The notes under the pieces are model-generated. The model had not been told where the DNA came from. It did not search any database and saw only the letters and a program-made list of their open reading frames with translations. From positions 401,859,154-401,923,153 of the forward strand of contig JARDYH010000001.1 in NCBI GenBank assembly GCA_029215795.1: 64,000 nucleotides of DNA, in the 5' to 3' direction. This DNA is from Anniella stebbinsi (taxonomy: Eukaryota; Chordata; Lepidosauria; Squamata; Anniellidae). Positions within the stretch are counted from its first letter, which is position 1. Each line of letters opens with the position of its first letter. A program made the translations under genes and the position numbers. Positions 1-9,954 of the stretch are shown piece by piece.

Positions 1-75
1 GTAAACTGGCCAGAGAGCTTTGGCTATGGAAATTAATAATAATAATGATAACAATAATAATAATAATAATAATAA
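1..75 (+). mobile_element. L2-type LINE 3' tail with (AAT)n
   Basis: The first 30 bases match the 3' end shared by other L2-type tails here (CCAGAGAGCTTTGGCTATGG, also near 58240). An imperfect AAT repeat of about 40 bases follows. It is cut by the window edge, so the 5' extent is unknown. Confidence 0.6.
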
Positions 76-526
76 GTAACATTCAGAGTTTTCAGAATAT
101 TGTGATGCAGTTATCTGAACAACAACAAAAAATCCTTAGAAAAACGCATTACATTAGGAAAAAGCATGAACTAAAATGTGCACATTAATTCGAAAATATA
201 CAAAACAATTTTTATATTCAGGAAAACTGCTTGTGAAAGTGTGTGTGTTTGGAGGAATGTGCAAAAAAAATGCATTCAGATTTTCATGTAGATTGATCAC
301 AGACTGATGTGCAAGTGGAAATGAACTTAAGATGGGAAGAATGAGAAATCTGGTAACTGCCCAGCCCAACCGGCTTGTGCTGGAAACGGACAGTTGGGAG
401 TGAGGAGGGGGAGAAGGAAGGCACAACATGAGGCAGGGCGGGGCAGGGCCTATATCAGGCCAACCCTGCGACTCACCGGCCTCTTTTGTTTTCGACTCCC
501 CACTCCCTCCCAGCATCTAGTATGGG
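76..526. other. Intron, no clear feature
   Basis: AT-rich at first, with a stretch near 250-330 resembling the AT-rich palindromic family seen elsewhere (runs such as ATGCATTCAGATTTTCATG). It becomes purine-rich toward 420. No exon or complete repeat could be supported. Confidence 0.5.
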
Positions 527-1090
527 ATTAGGCAGTCACCCTCTTTGGAGAGGGGGCTGAGTAGTAATTTTCCATCCTTTTTTGGGATAGTTTTTTTTTT
601 GCTTATTTCATACTGGAAGCCTATTGGGGAAGGGTGAATAATTAGGTTGATTGGTGGCCAGGGTTGTGCGGGAATTGACTGCAGTAGAATAGGGACGGCG
701 AGCACTCGGGTGCCTTTTGGCGATTGGCATAACTGGAGGACTTGCTCCTCGGGGGCTATGTGGCTCCTGTGTCGGGCTATGGTATGCCTTTGGACACCCT
801 CCTGATTCACCTACTCAGATGTCCTATGGCATGGAGCGGGGGTGAAACAGGGCGGTATCCCTACACTTGCAAAGTGTCACGTAAGCAAGGAGCCGGGTTT
901 TCCCAACCCCTTGCTTCGGAGAGTGGCTTGCCCTTATGGGTAGGCAAGTAGCCTGAGATAAGGACATTAATTCCTGCACTTTCACTTGCAGATCCAGGGT
1001 GGGATGAAGCTACCATATTGTTTAATAAAGAGGCCCTAGTTCAATCCAAGCTCTGGTGTCTGCATCTTCATTCAACCTCCCTCCTCCCCT
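527..1090 (+). mobile_element. Possible LTR-like segment
   Basis: This stretch has the composition and layout of a retrotransposon LTR. There is a GC-richer middle, an AATAAA signal at 1024-1029, and about 50 bases later a TG/T-rich end (CTCTGGTGTCTGCATCTTC). I could not find a matching target duplication or clear TG...CA ends, so the boundaries are guesses. It could instead be an old unclassified repeat. Confidence 0.25.
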
Positions 1091-2381
1091 CCCAAATGGA
1101 GAGACACCAAAATTGAAAGCTGTCCCCATCCCTTATTATAGCTAGTAGCTACCAGCTATCAAACGCCATCAGCGCTTATTTAAGCAATCATCTTCTACTG
1201 ACTACTCTCCTTTTAGTAAGCATCTCTAGCTCCAAGCTGAACAAACTCCTAATTAAATTATTCTATCCTTTGCACAGCCATAAACCTAACATATCGGTTG
1301 CACATATTTATCCTGGACAGCTGGTTTTAAGCAATGGGAAGCATTGTCTGTTTTCTTTGCACCATCAATTTTATATGCTCCTTTGACTAGAAAACCTGAA
1401 CAAGCCAAATTTTAAAGTCTGAACTGTAGCTCCTGTAACTTGAAGGAGTACTTACTTGTTAAAGTAATTTCATAGGCAACTTTATTAGTCTTACATGCCT
1501 GAATCGCAAAGATATTTCCAGAGAAGCACCTTAATGGTTTGAATGGGTAAATACTCATTTTGAAACCATTACTTAGTCTCTTAAAGGGTCCATTGAGTCC
1601 TGTACTTTACATGTGAATTGACTCTAAGCAGGAGAGGCATATTAAACAGAAAACTCCTGAATATGTATTGTTAGGAATCATGGGCTTTGAAATAGGAGAG
1701 CTTCGAATAAATGTTTGTTTGGTAAATGGTTTGTTCTCTCTGGCTTTAGTCTGCATACATAATGCAAGCTCTGATCCTTGTGTTTCGATGAATCTAGAAA
1801 GCTAATGGGACATTTGTATGATAAAGCTCAGTATGGAATTTTGCACATGCACTCAATTAGATGACGGATGTGGAAATTGGCAAATGGTGAGCTTGTTAAT
1901 GTCCGCCAAGTTCCACTTCAAAGCTCGGTCCGAATCATGTCCAAATACGGATGCTGGAGAAATCTGAGACTGACTAAAATGAGTTAAGATTTCTAAATAT
2001 TTGACCTGTGGAATCTGCTGCAGACTGGCCTCCTTGGCCTGCACAGAGTCTGTGGACTGTTAGATCTTTTTTTTTCTTTCCTGAAATTTACGCAAATTCA
2101 TTCATAGGAAAATACATACATTTCTGTTGAGGCACATCACATTCTGGAAGATAAGAGGTTTAATTGACCTGGAAGATAGGAGGTTGAATTGAAAAGGAAG
2201 GTAATGTTAGGTAGGACAAGCAAACTCACGCTGTCTAAAGACTAAAAAGAACACCCAAATTATTTGCAACCATTTTTGTATCCTCTTTGCATGTCTGTAA
2301 TTTTGACATTTGCAGTTGGCTTCAACTGGATCAGAACATGATTCTTTGTATCTGGTTCAGATCAGTTTAACATCGTAGTCA
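1091..2381. other. Intron, no recognisable repeat or exon
   Basis: Moderately AT-rich sequence without tandem repeats, inverted repeats or known repeat signatures. Short open frames here have no recognisable protein features. Confidence 0.5.
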
Positions 2382-2517
2382 GCCTTTCCCAACCTGGTAC
2401 TGTCCAGATATTTTGGACATCAGCTTCCATCAACCCCAGCCAGCATGGCCAATGATTAGGAATGCTGGGAGTTGTTGTACAAAACATCTGGAGAGCACCA
2501 GGTTGGGCAAGGTTGGT
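2382..2517. mobile_element. Palindromic DNA-transposon derivative (CAGCCTTTCCCAACCTGG type)
   Basis: The left arm CAGCCTTTCCCAACCTGGTA and the right arm ending CACCAGGTTGGGCAAGG are inverted. The centre, with CAACCCCAGCCAGCATGGCC and GCTGGGAGTTGTTGTAC, is typical of a very common non-autonomous family in reptile genomes. Related copies lie at 30057-30175 and 57240-57302. Its superfamily is not certain. Confidence 0.65.
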
Positions 2518-3013
2518 CTTTACAGCTGTGGAAGGGAAAGAAGCATATATCTTCTAAAATAAAACTGTTCACAATAAAAAGCAAGTGTCAGATTTACGTC
2601 GCAGTCTTCTTGAAAAGAAATATTTCAGAAATCCTCAAAGCAGCTGGTGCGATTCCTCCCCCTGATTTTGTCCCATAACCCTTAGAGAAAACTATTAAAA
2701 CGTCTGCTAGCTCTGTGGAAAAAGGATTGCCTTTGCTGAAGCCTCTAAAATATATCTACGTTTACCCTGGGCAAGGTTTGTGCTCTGGTATATGGATTCT
2801 CATCTCACAATTTGATTGATTTGGATTAGTTTGGCTTTGAATGATCCTCTGTACCCTCTCTTTGGATAGTTGAGGTGGAACAAATATATACATTGTTCTC
2901 AATGAGCAAATCACAGCTTTACAATATTTTCTGAAATAATAATCATGGATAAAGCCTTTCTCTGATGTAGAATTTGAAATTCTATAAATGATCCAATCCT
3001 GGTTGGGGCATGC
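2518..3013. other. Intron, no recognisable feature
   Basis: No repeat, exon or strong inverted repeat could be supported. Confidence 0.5.
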
Positions 3014-3050
3014 AGAGAGAGAGAGACAGAGAGAGACAGAGAGACAGAGG
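3014..3050. repeat. GA-rich microsatellite
   Basis: Interrupted (GA)n/(GACA)n tract immediately before the first unit of a local tandem duplication. A purer GA tract lies at 3150-3178. Confidence 0.8.
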
Positions 3051-3145
3051 GAGTCTAATGCCAAATAACATCGTAAAAATACTCTTATGACAATCAACAA
3101 TTGTCTATAATCAAGACAGTGTATTACAATGCATCAATCACATTC

Positions 3146-3178
<33 letters not shown>

Positions 3179-3247
3179 TCTAATACCAAATAATATTGTA
3201 AAAAATACTCATATGACTACCAACAATTGACTATACTCAAGACAGTG

Positions 3248-3478
3248 GCTCAATTCGGACGACACGATAGTCAATGGTGGATTGACTAACCCTAACCCTA
3301 ACCCTAACCCTAACCCTAGGGGATACTCCCCACACAACATGGTAATAAATAATCAACTGTGGTGTGGATGAGGATCAGCGCTGAGTTGACTATGGCAGCA
3401 TTCGGATGACACAATAGTCAAAACAACTGACGATTGTTTCCCCCACACCAGTTGTTTATTGTGTCGTCCGAATTGAGC
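3248..3478. mobile_element. 231-bp TIR element containing a telomere-type array
   Basis: Perfect 18-bp terminal inverted repeats GCTCAATTCGGACGACAC occur at 3248-3265 and, inverted, at 3461-3478. Both are flanked by CAGTG (3243-3247 and 3479-3483), which occurs once in the uninterrupted duplicate unit, so the target duplication is 5 bp. A second degenerate inverted end (TTCGGATGACACAATAG) near 3400 suggests a compound or partly duplicated interior. There is no transposase. The superfamily cannot be assigned from 5 bp alone. Confidence 0.8.
3286..3318. repeat. Interstitial telomeric-type array (CCCTAA)5.5
   Basis: Thirty-three bases of perfect CTAACC repeat, the vertebrate telomere unit on its C-rich strand. 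It lies inside the 231-bp transposable element, not at a chromosome end. Confidence 0.9.
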
Positions 3479-3507
3479 CAGTGTATTACGATGCATCGAT
3501 ATTCACA

Positions 3508-3976
3508 ATGTGTTAGGAACATAGGAAAATGCCGTATTATACCAAGTTGGACCACTGATCCCTCTAGTCAGAGTTTGCCTGCACTGATTGGCGGTGGTTC
3601 TCCAGGGTTTCAGAGAGAATCAGGGCCATTGTCAAAGATGGGCATGGTTGGGCACCTGCTAAGGGCTCACACCCCAGCAGGGGCCATGGTGGTGATGAGA
3701 AAGGAAGCAATAGATGCCTGCTTTCTCCCTGACTTTCTGACGATCAAGAAGGAAAGGGTTGAGGAGCAGTACCAGGTGGTGAGAACAGCAGTGAGAAGCT
3801 AGACTCATGGAGCAAGGGGACCCCATTGATAGTCTCTCTCCCAAGGACCCTCCAAGAACTGGAGCTGGCCCTGGACAGAAGTATTTTCTTGACCTACCTG
3901 GAGAAGCCAGGAATTGAACCTAGGCACTTCTGTGTGCAAACCTTGTCTTCTATCACTAAGCCATGCTCAGCAACCC
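3508..3976 (-). mobile_element. Sauria-type SINE, split by another element
   Basis: The 3508-3620 part is the SINE body in reverse (ACCAAGTTGGACCACTGATC, then CTCCAGGGTTTCAGAGAG). The tRNA-like head resumes at about 3882-3976, reversed, with CCAGGAATTGAACCTAGG as the B box and CACTAAGCCATGCTCAG as the A box. The two parts are separated by the unclassified element at 3621-3873. Sauria SINEs are tRNA-derived retroposons of squamates mobilised by a LINE partner. Confidence 0.8.
3621..3873 (+). mobile_element. Unclassified CAGGGCC...GGCCCTG element, copy A
   Basis: This 253-bp insertion splits a Sauria SINE. It begins CAGGGCCATTGTC and ends GAGCTGGCCCTG, a short inverted end pair. The flanks GAGAGAAT and GACAGAAG match at 6 of 8 positions, as expected for an old hAT-type 8-bp duplication. 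Internal landmarks (GGGCATGGTTGGGCACCTGC, then CCTCCAAGAACTGGAGCTGG) recur near 7.2, 28.0 and 54.2 kb. Confidence 0.6.
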
Positions 3977-4139
3977 ACAGGTTCATAGGGGAATAAGTAA
4001 TCCTTTAAATAACCTGGTTCTACACTACTTAGTTCCTCAGAATTTTGGATCACCCTTGGAAACAAATTGGTAGCCAGCAAGTACTCACAAAATATGATCC
4101 CTTGTCCAGATTTTCTGGAATTTAAAACACTTTAGATAT
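3977..4139. other. Intron, no recognisable feature
   Basis: Short unremarkable stretch between repeats. Confidence 0.4.
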
Positions 4140-4265
4140 GCCTTCTGAACCAGTTGGGCTTTCTGAACAGTCTTCCAAGGCAGCCCATGTAGATGGTATT
4201 GCAGTAATCTAACCTGGGTGGGACCAGGGTGTAGATAATGGTGACTAGATCAGGTTTTTCCAAGG
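4140..4265 (-). mobile_element. L2-type LINE reverse transcriptase fragment
   Basis: Read on the - strand, this encodes the conserved block after the reverse transcriptase (roughly LVTIIYTLVPPRLDYCNTIY), like the block VVHTLVTSRLDFWNVLYIG at about 39975-40030. On the + strand it shows GGCAGCCCATGTAGATGG followed by TATTGCAGTAATCTAACCTG. It is a short, decayed and 5'-truncated copy. Confidence 0.65.
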
Positions 4266-6639
4266 TTGTTCACAGGCAAACCCTATAAGGGTTAAAAAAT
4301 AATGCTATTGAAATACGTTGCCCACAGTAACAACAACAACCCAACATCCCTGAGATGAGTGAAAACTTATAAAACAGTTTCCTCTGCCAGTTGCGAGAGT
4401 TTATGCTCTTGATAAGGAACCTCAAAATGAGGCATCCGTGAGATTGTTAATTGTTTTGCTTTGCCCATAAATATTTGCAGAGGTTTTGTATGTCTTTAGG
4501 TTTGGGGTTCATTAAAGAGGTGGCTGGTTTGCATCATAAAGCGGGAAATGCCAGCACAAAGCAGAATCATTTCCCCAGCATGTATATTCTGAACAGCCAC
4601 AGAAAATGCATTTCCAGCATGGTGCGTGTGAACTTTTTGTTTTGTTTTAGAATTGTATTTTTCTTGATCTCTCTCTCTTTCTTTCCAAAGAAGAGGCATG
4701 TTGATACATTGTGGGCATTTCCCTCCCACTCGGTATTTTAAAAAGCTGTGTCTTAACTAAGGGTGCTACTGCTGTTTTACTTAAAGCAAGATGCAAGGAA
4801 ATTTGCAGGTCTCCTCTTTTGGTGAAGCACCTGGTAGATTTTCAAGGGAAGACTAGCCCTACATTGTCATCAGAATTTACCTAAGGCGAAATTCAAATCT
4901 AAATGGGGTCATACCTCCTTCAAACAAAACACTTGATGCTTTTTGAGACAAGTAAAAAAGTTCTGATTAGGGACCAATGAACCTGGCAATTCAGTTTCTC
5001 TCATTGTCTCATTTTTCCAATCTTAAGTTTGCTCTGTCTTGAATTTCTCCAGTGTTAAGTTCTAATGACATTTCATAAGTATTTTGTACACATTTCTCCT
5101 GATACTTACATTTTTGCCAAATATGCACATTCATGGCAAACATTTTTTTTTAATATAAGGAACATTATTTTTCCTAACATACATACTTTCATTCACATTC
5201 TTTGATTGGGGAACTGCATTCCATAATTTGGAGAAGTGAAAATTTTGAGGGATAACTGAGTTTCTGTTCACATAATGGTGTGAAACCAAAGTGCAAAATT
5301 TCACATGATTAAAATGTGAATTAAACATATTTCTCTTCCCCTCCTGGTAGCTCTGATAAGACTAGCAAAATTCCTCAGAGGAGTTCCATGTATTCCTATT
5401 TTAGTGATGGGCAAATTTTCTTCAGTTCGATTTAGTATTGGGATGTTATGAGCATCATTGGATTATGATTTTGGGAAATAAACACACACATTATTTTCTG
5501 AAAGTTCTGAACTCATAATGTTGGTTGCATTCTGCTCTGCTTTAAAAAAAAATTGTTTTTTGCACTGGTCCCATTCTCTTATCTCATCTCAAACAGATCA
5601 AGCCAACATTCCCCAAAGAGTGATTATTTAAACCTCCATGGACCAGTGGTCAAGTCCAGCTATGCTACGAAGCCATGGAGGAAAAAAGTTGTGTGGTCCC
5701 CAAGGTTTTCTGACTCAAGATTAGGAATGCTTCCCAAACGAGATATCCAAAAGGGAAATGTATCTTAGCTAAAAGGACATCTTACATGTATACAAATGTT
5801 CATTTTACATTTTGAGCTGTAGACATCTCCAGAAAATGTCTCGATTCATAATGCATCTAGGCATTAGGAGCTGGACAAATTAGTATTCTGAAATTTGTAA
5901 TGCAAATTTAAGTGGTTATACTATCTCTAATGTTTTAGTGCAGATGACAAGATGATCTCCACTCTATGACTCTGCAAATTGTTCTTTAATTCCTCACTTC
6001 AATATAAATCTTATCTGCTCTTTCATTGATATTATTTTCCTGGGCGATGGTGACCTGATAGCGAATGTTCTTACTTTGCCTTTTTGTTACTTTTGAATAC
6101 AATCAGATGAGGACCCTAAATGTAAACAGATGTTCATTTGTTGTTGTTTTTTTTTAAAAAAAAAAATCGCTGAAATTTAATAGCTTGGGTTATTGTAGGG
6201 AGAAGTTTTGTTGCAGACCTTTAAATCCCTGGCAGTTTTGAAACCAATATCAGGGTCGATCATTCTTGAAGCGAAAGTTGGGAAAAATTCCAGGGTGATA
6301 ATTCCCTGCTGCTGAAATGGGAACCATCAAATTCTTTTGCAGGCTGAGGTTTTCCTTGGGGGTGGGAGAAAGGGAAGAGTTGATGACATGCAGGTTTATT
6401 TCTTTTTAATAAGAAGTATATGCACATACACACATTCACCGTGGAATAGTTGCACACATCTTGAACCCTTCCTTGGCAGGGATTGTCACAGGAAGTTGGA
6501 ATTTCAAGCAATTTCCAGTTTGTTACAGACAGTTTAATGGGAAGTCCGCAAAGCATTATCCAGGGGCTCTTTCTTAATTTAGGGTGGTGGCTAGATTAAG
6601 TGTTCTGGCAACTGAACAGCCGCTTCAGACATATATATT
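4266..6639. other. Intron, no recognisable repeat or exon
   Basis: About 2.4 kb of AT-rich sequence. There is a T/A run at about 6147-6166 and a few short degenerate stretches near 5400 like the AT-rich hAT-like family (GTGATGGGCAAATTTTC). Nothing else could be supported. It may contain single-copy intronic sequence. Confidence 0.45.
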
Positions 6640-6899
6640 CTCTCCCCCACTTCTGGCAATGCAAAGGGAGGAAATATGGGGATTGCTTCTCAGTTCCAGA
6701 GAGGGAATAAGAGAAGAATGTGAGAAAATGGATATGCAGAAATACGGATTTCAAGCAAAGCTCAAAGGGCTGAAGGGCCCCTTAGCACATTGTCCTCTGC
6801 AGCCTTCTTCTTGCTCCAGTGGGCATCTTGGTGGGAAGCACTTCTCTGATTGGCAGCAGAGCATTGCCACAGGGCATCATGGGAAATGGAAATGTCAAC

Positions 6900-7075
6900 C
6901 ACATGGCTGCCAGTTAGTGAGTGCTAGGGAAAAAAAGCCAATGGTGTGGTCAAAAATGGTGGCCATTTCTCCTCCAGAATGCCCCAGAGAAACACTGCAG
7001 CTGGACATTCTGGAGAAAAATGGTGGCCACCACCTGGGGAGCACAGAGAGAACCTTTGCTGCCAATGTAACCCTG
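6900..7075. repeat. Degenerate foldback element (AAATGGTGGCC type)
   Basis: ATGGTGGCCATTTCTCCTCC with AGAATGCCCCAG faces an inverted CATTCTGGAGAAAAATGGTG, giving an imperfect hairpin. A related hairpin occurs at 22805-22890 and a fragment near 52365. It is probably a small non-autonomous DNA element of unknown class. Confidence 0.45.
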
Positions 7076-7171
7076 GCCCCCCGATACTTAAAAAAAATTA
7101 TACCCCCCCACACAACTGGTTAAAGCTCTTCCTGCAAGTTTCCCCACTGTGAACAGAGGTGGGTATTAGAG

Positions 7172-7478
7172 GCTGGCATCGGGGCGGCATCAAGGGTAGG
7201 CATGGTCAGGCACCTGCCAAGGGTCACCAAAGGCTTTCTCCTCCTCTTCACCATTGCAACTTGCTTGTTCCCCCTCCTTTCACTCTGGCCCAGACAATGT
7301 AGATGCCATTGTGGACATGCTCCCTGGTTCTCTGCTGGTCAAGCAAGCAAGTGGTAGTAATGATGGGAATGCTGACGATGAGCATCAGCAGCTGGTGACA
7401 ATGTCAGGGAGAAGGTAAATTCATGGATGGAAGCAGGCCATTGAAGGGCTTTGCCCAATGGCCCTCAAAAACCTGGTC
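7172..7478 (+). mobile_element. Unclassified CAGGGCC-type element, copy B
   Basis: It shares with copies A, C and D the opening GGCATCAAGGGTAGGCATGG, a middle with CTGGCCCAGACAATG, and the end TTGCCCAATGGCCCTCAAAA. It is about 300 bp and uninterrupted, so it is the best copy for building a consensus. Confidence 0.55.
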
Positions 7479-8035
7479 CCAGCACTGACAGGCACGTGCC
7501 AATCTTCTAGTTCATTCTCAGACTTTTTGTTAGTGGCAAACAGAAGACAAGAAGAAGTATGGTAAGTCCATAAACAGATGGCAAATGCTAATAGTTTATT
7601 TGTGTAGTTGTTGTTTTGAAACAATTGCCCCAACTCTTTATCAAAATGAAAACATTACCTATTAGTCATTGGGAAATTAAAGAAGTTATGTGAAATATGT
7701 TGGATCTGTTGCATGAAAATCACTTTAAAATTCATCACGGAATCAGTTGCCCTTGGGGCGTTGTTAGGAACACTGGATGAAATCCAATTTGAAAGGAGGT
7801 CAGATTTCACACTGTGATAAATTTTGAAACACGACCCCGTGTTTCTTCTCTGCCTAAACAGCTGCAGAGAGAACCGGTGTGGCTTCTGCTGTACCGAATG
7901 GAAAGCTTGGATCGATTGTCATTCCTAACTTTGCAGCATGGATGCGGCTTCTACATTTGGGAGTAATACCTAGAGGAATAATGGTATTACTTTGCATGTA
8001 GGCTTCTAGAGTTCGCGTCTCTATAACCATAGTTG
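7479..8035. other. Intron, no recognisable feature
   Basis: No exon or repeat could be supported. Confidence 0.45.
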
Positions 8036-8145
8036 AACTGGGAGACAAACAGGACAATCTTAAACATGCCCACTCAGAAGTAAGCTGCATTGAAATTAGT
8101 GGGACTTGTTCTCAGGTGTGTGTGTTTAGGATTGTAGGATTTATG
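8036..8145. mobile_element. Small palindromic element (CAGAAGTAAG type)
   Basis: GACAATCTTAAACATGCCC with ACTCAGAAGTAAG faces an inverted GGGACTTGTTCTCAGG with GTTTAGGATTGTAGG. The pattern is shared with copies at 8170-8365, 8755-8845 and 21862-21957. This is a common short palindromic family in squamates, from memory. Confidence 0.55.
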
Positions 8146-8169
8146 TCAAAATGAACACGATGGGATCGC

Positions 8170-8365
8170 ACTGTATATCTGCAATCCTATTTAACGGAGA
8201 GTAAATCCCATCAAAGTGAATGGGTGTTACCTCGGTTATCAGGGAGTAAGCATTGTAGAGTTCAATGGGTTTTATGTCTGAGAAACTATACTTTAGGAGC
8301 ATCCTCAAACAACACAATTCCATACATGTTTACGTAGAAGTAAGTCCCATTGAGTTTAATTAGGT
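8170..8365. mobile_element. Small palindromic element(s), CAGAAGTAAG type
   Basis: Tandem partial copies: GCAATCCTATTTAACGGAG with AGTAAATCCCATC, then GTTTACGTAGAAGTAAGTCC with CATTGAGTTTAAT. Confidence 0.5.
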
Positions 8366-8626
8366 AGGCAGGGTATAAATGGCAGTTTAGGTTACCAGTT
8401 GGGATATACGGATTGTATAATCTGTTCCATCTGCATTTCATGGATTGTCAGGCACCTTTCATTCCATCATCTGCTCATTAAAAGAATCAGATTTTTCTTT
8501 TAAAAAAACCAACTTGCACAAATTTGCACTTCTGAAAATGTGCAAATCCTCCCAAACTGTGCAAATGTCTGCAAAATGCCTATTTTCCCTCTTTAGCCTA
8601 TGGGGGAAATGTGCATTTATGGCTGT

Positions 8627-8682
8627 TTCTTCTTCTTCTTCTTCTTCTTCTTCTTCTTCTTCTTCTTCTTCTTCTTCTTCTT
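8627..8682. repeat. (TTC)n microsatellite
   Basis: Nearly perfect TTC repeat of about 56 bases. It creates long runs of serine or glutamate codons that look like open frames but are not coding. Confidence 0.95.
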
Positions 8683-8754
8683 TTAATTCAAAACCTAGAT
8701 GGATAATGTTGTTCATATACTTTGGGCGTCTGGAATTTAATCCTCCTGAACTAT

Positions 8755-8845
8755 TATTTAACATGCATGCTTATTCAGAAGTAAACCCCGCTGTGTCCAG
8801 TGGGACTCACTCCTAATTATGTATGTTTAGAATTGCAGCGTAACA
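8755..8845. mobile_element. Small palindromic element (CAGAAGTAAG type)
   Basis: TTATTCAGAAGTAAACCCC faces an inverted AGTGGGACTCACTCC and ends in GTTTAGAATTGCAG. It is the third member of the local cluster. Confidence 0.55.
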
Positions 8846-9207
8846 AATGAATGCTGTAGCCTGGTGCACACTTATCAGAACGATGTGGGACTTGCACCTT
8901 AGTCGGTGCGCCCAACACGGTGCAGTTCATTGCGCAACGTCCAGCCCAATACGTTGCTTCTTCCCCACCTTCCCCCCAACTCTTCGATAATATGAACTGT
9001 TTAAAACCCTGTTCCTTTATTCAGGCCATTTCTCTGTAGCCCTGTATGCATGATTTTTGCTTGGGGAATTGAAAACCACAGAACTTCATTCCATCCCTGG
9101 GATTTAATGCTCCCCCCTTGCCCCTGGACACTGAAAGGCCTAAAGACCCTCTTATCTTGCCTTAGGTCTGGGACTCCTCACGTCTTTAAATATTCCATGC
9201 AGTTCTA
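8846..9207. other. Intron, no recognisable feature
   Basis: No exon, repeat or tandem structure could be supported. Confidence 0.4.
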
Positions 9208-9590
9208 GGGTGACCAGATCGCCCGGGGTTTCCTGGTCCTAACCAGGAAAACTGGGGCGATCTGGGCTGACCGGGGGGCAGCGGGGGCAAACAGGGGACA
9301 CGATGCCCATGCGGAAGAGGCGGGAGAGGGCCAATTATGGGCTCGTGCCGCCGCCTTCACCACCGCCAGGCTCGTGCCACCGCCGTGCTGCTGGGCTCGT
9401 GCTGCCGCCGTGCCACCGCCGCTGCCAGGTTCGTGCAGCCGCTTCCACCGCTGCCGGGCTTGTGCTGCCGGCGCTGCAGGGCTCATGAAGGCTCCCTTTG
9501 GAGCAACTCTGCTATGGAAATCAAAAGCAACCTCCTTCAAACAACATGCCGCCATGTTGACCAAGATGGATGACCAGGTTTGTGCTCTTT
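9208..9590. repeat. GC-rich tract with degenerate CCGCC/GCTCGTGC minisatellite
   Basis: From about 9345 to 9485 the unit GGGCTCGTGCxGCCGCC recurs imperfectly with many CpGs. The left edge, CTAGGGTGACCAGATCGC, resembles the TAGGGTGACC end of the foldback element at 43437-43754, so this may be a transposon interior rather than a CpG-island promoter. No matching right end was found. Confidence 0.5.
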
Positions 9591-9954
9591 CAGAAGGAAA
9601 CCGTTTTGAAGTATTTAGTTGGGTGAAGAGGGAAATTATTCATTGACTAATTGACCCGAACTTCACCGATAACGTCAGTGTAGATGGCAACTTCTCCAAC
9701 ACTCGTCTGTAACCCCACAACTGCCTACAGTGCCAGATAAGATTTACATTGACAATGGAAGTCAGTTTGTGGTTAACCTAGGATATTCTATTTCCCTCTC
9801 CCTTCCAGCACCGTCTAGTGCTAGCTACTCCCCTGCCCATTAATGGGCTCAGTTTTTCCATGGTGCCATTCAGAACTACTGGAGGGAATGATGTAGCTGC
9901 AGTGAATCATGTGTCCATTGCATAGATCTCAACCGGAGAGAGAGTTTTAAAAAT
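9591..9954. other. Intron, no recognisable feature
   Basis: Nothing could be supported. Confidence 0.4.

Larger units (their letters stand above)
3051..3507. repeat. Tandem duplication of about 100 bp, second unit split by a transposon
   Basis: Unit 1 (3051-3149) begins GAGTCTAATGCCAAATAAC and ends near CATTCACAA. Unit 2 begins at 3176 with GAGTCTAATACCAAATAAT and resumes after the insertion as GTGTATTACGATGCATCG. The units are joined by a GA microsatellite. Unit 1 keeps the intact sequence across the point where unit 2 is interrupted, so it is an empty-site control. Confidence 0.85.

Noticed and set aside
3286..3318. Chromosome end or fusion point
   Set aside because: Only 5.5 telomeric units, wholly inside a short transposon with a target duplication.
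6584..7123. 179-codon open frame on +
   Set aside because: Overlaps the foldback-type repeat at 6900-7075 and has no recognisable protein features.
8445..8816. Open frames with serine or glutamate runs
   Set aside because: Produced by the (TTC)n microsatellite.
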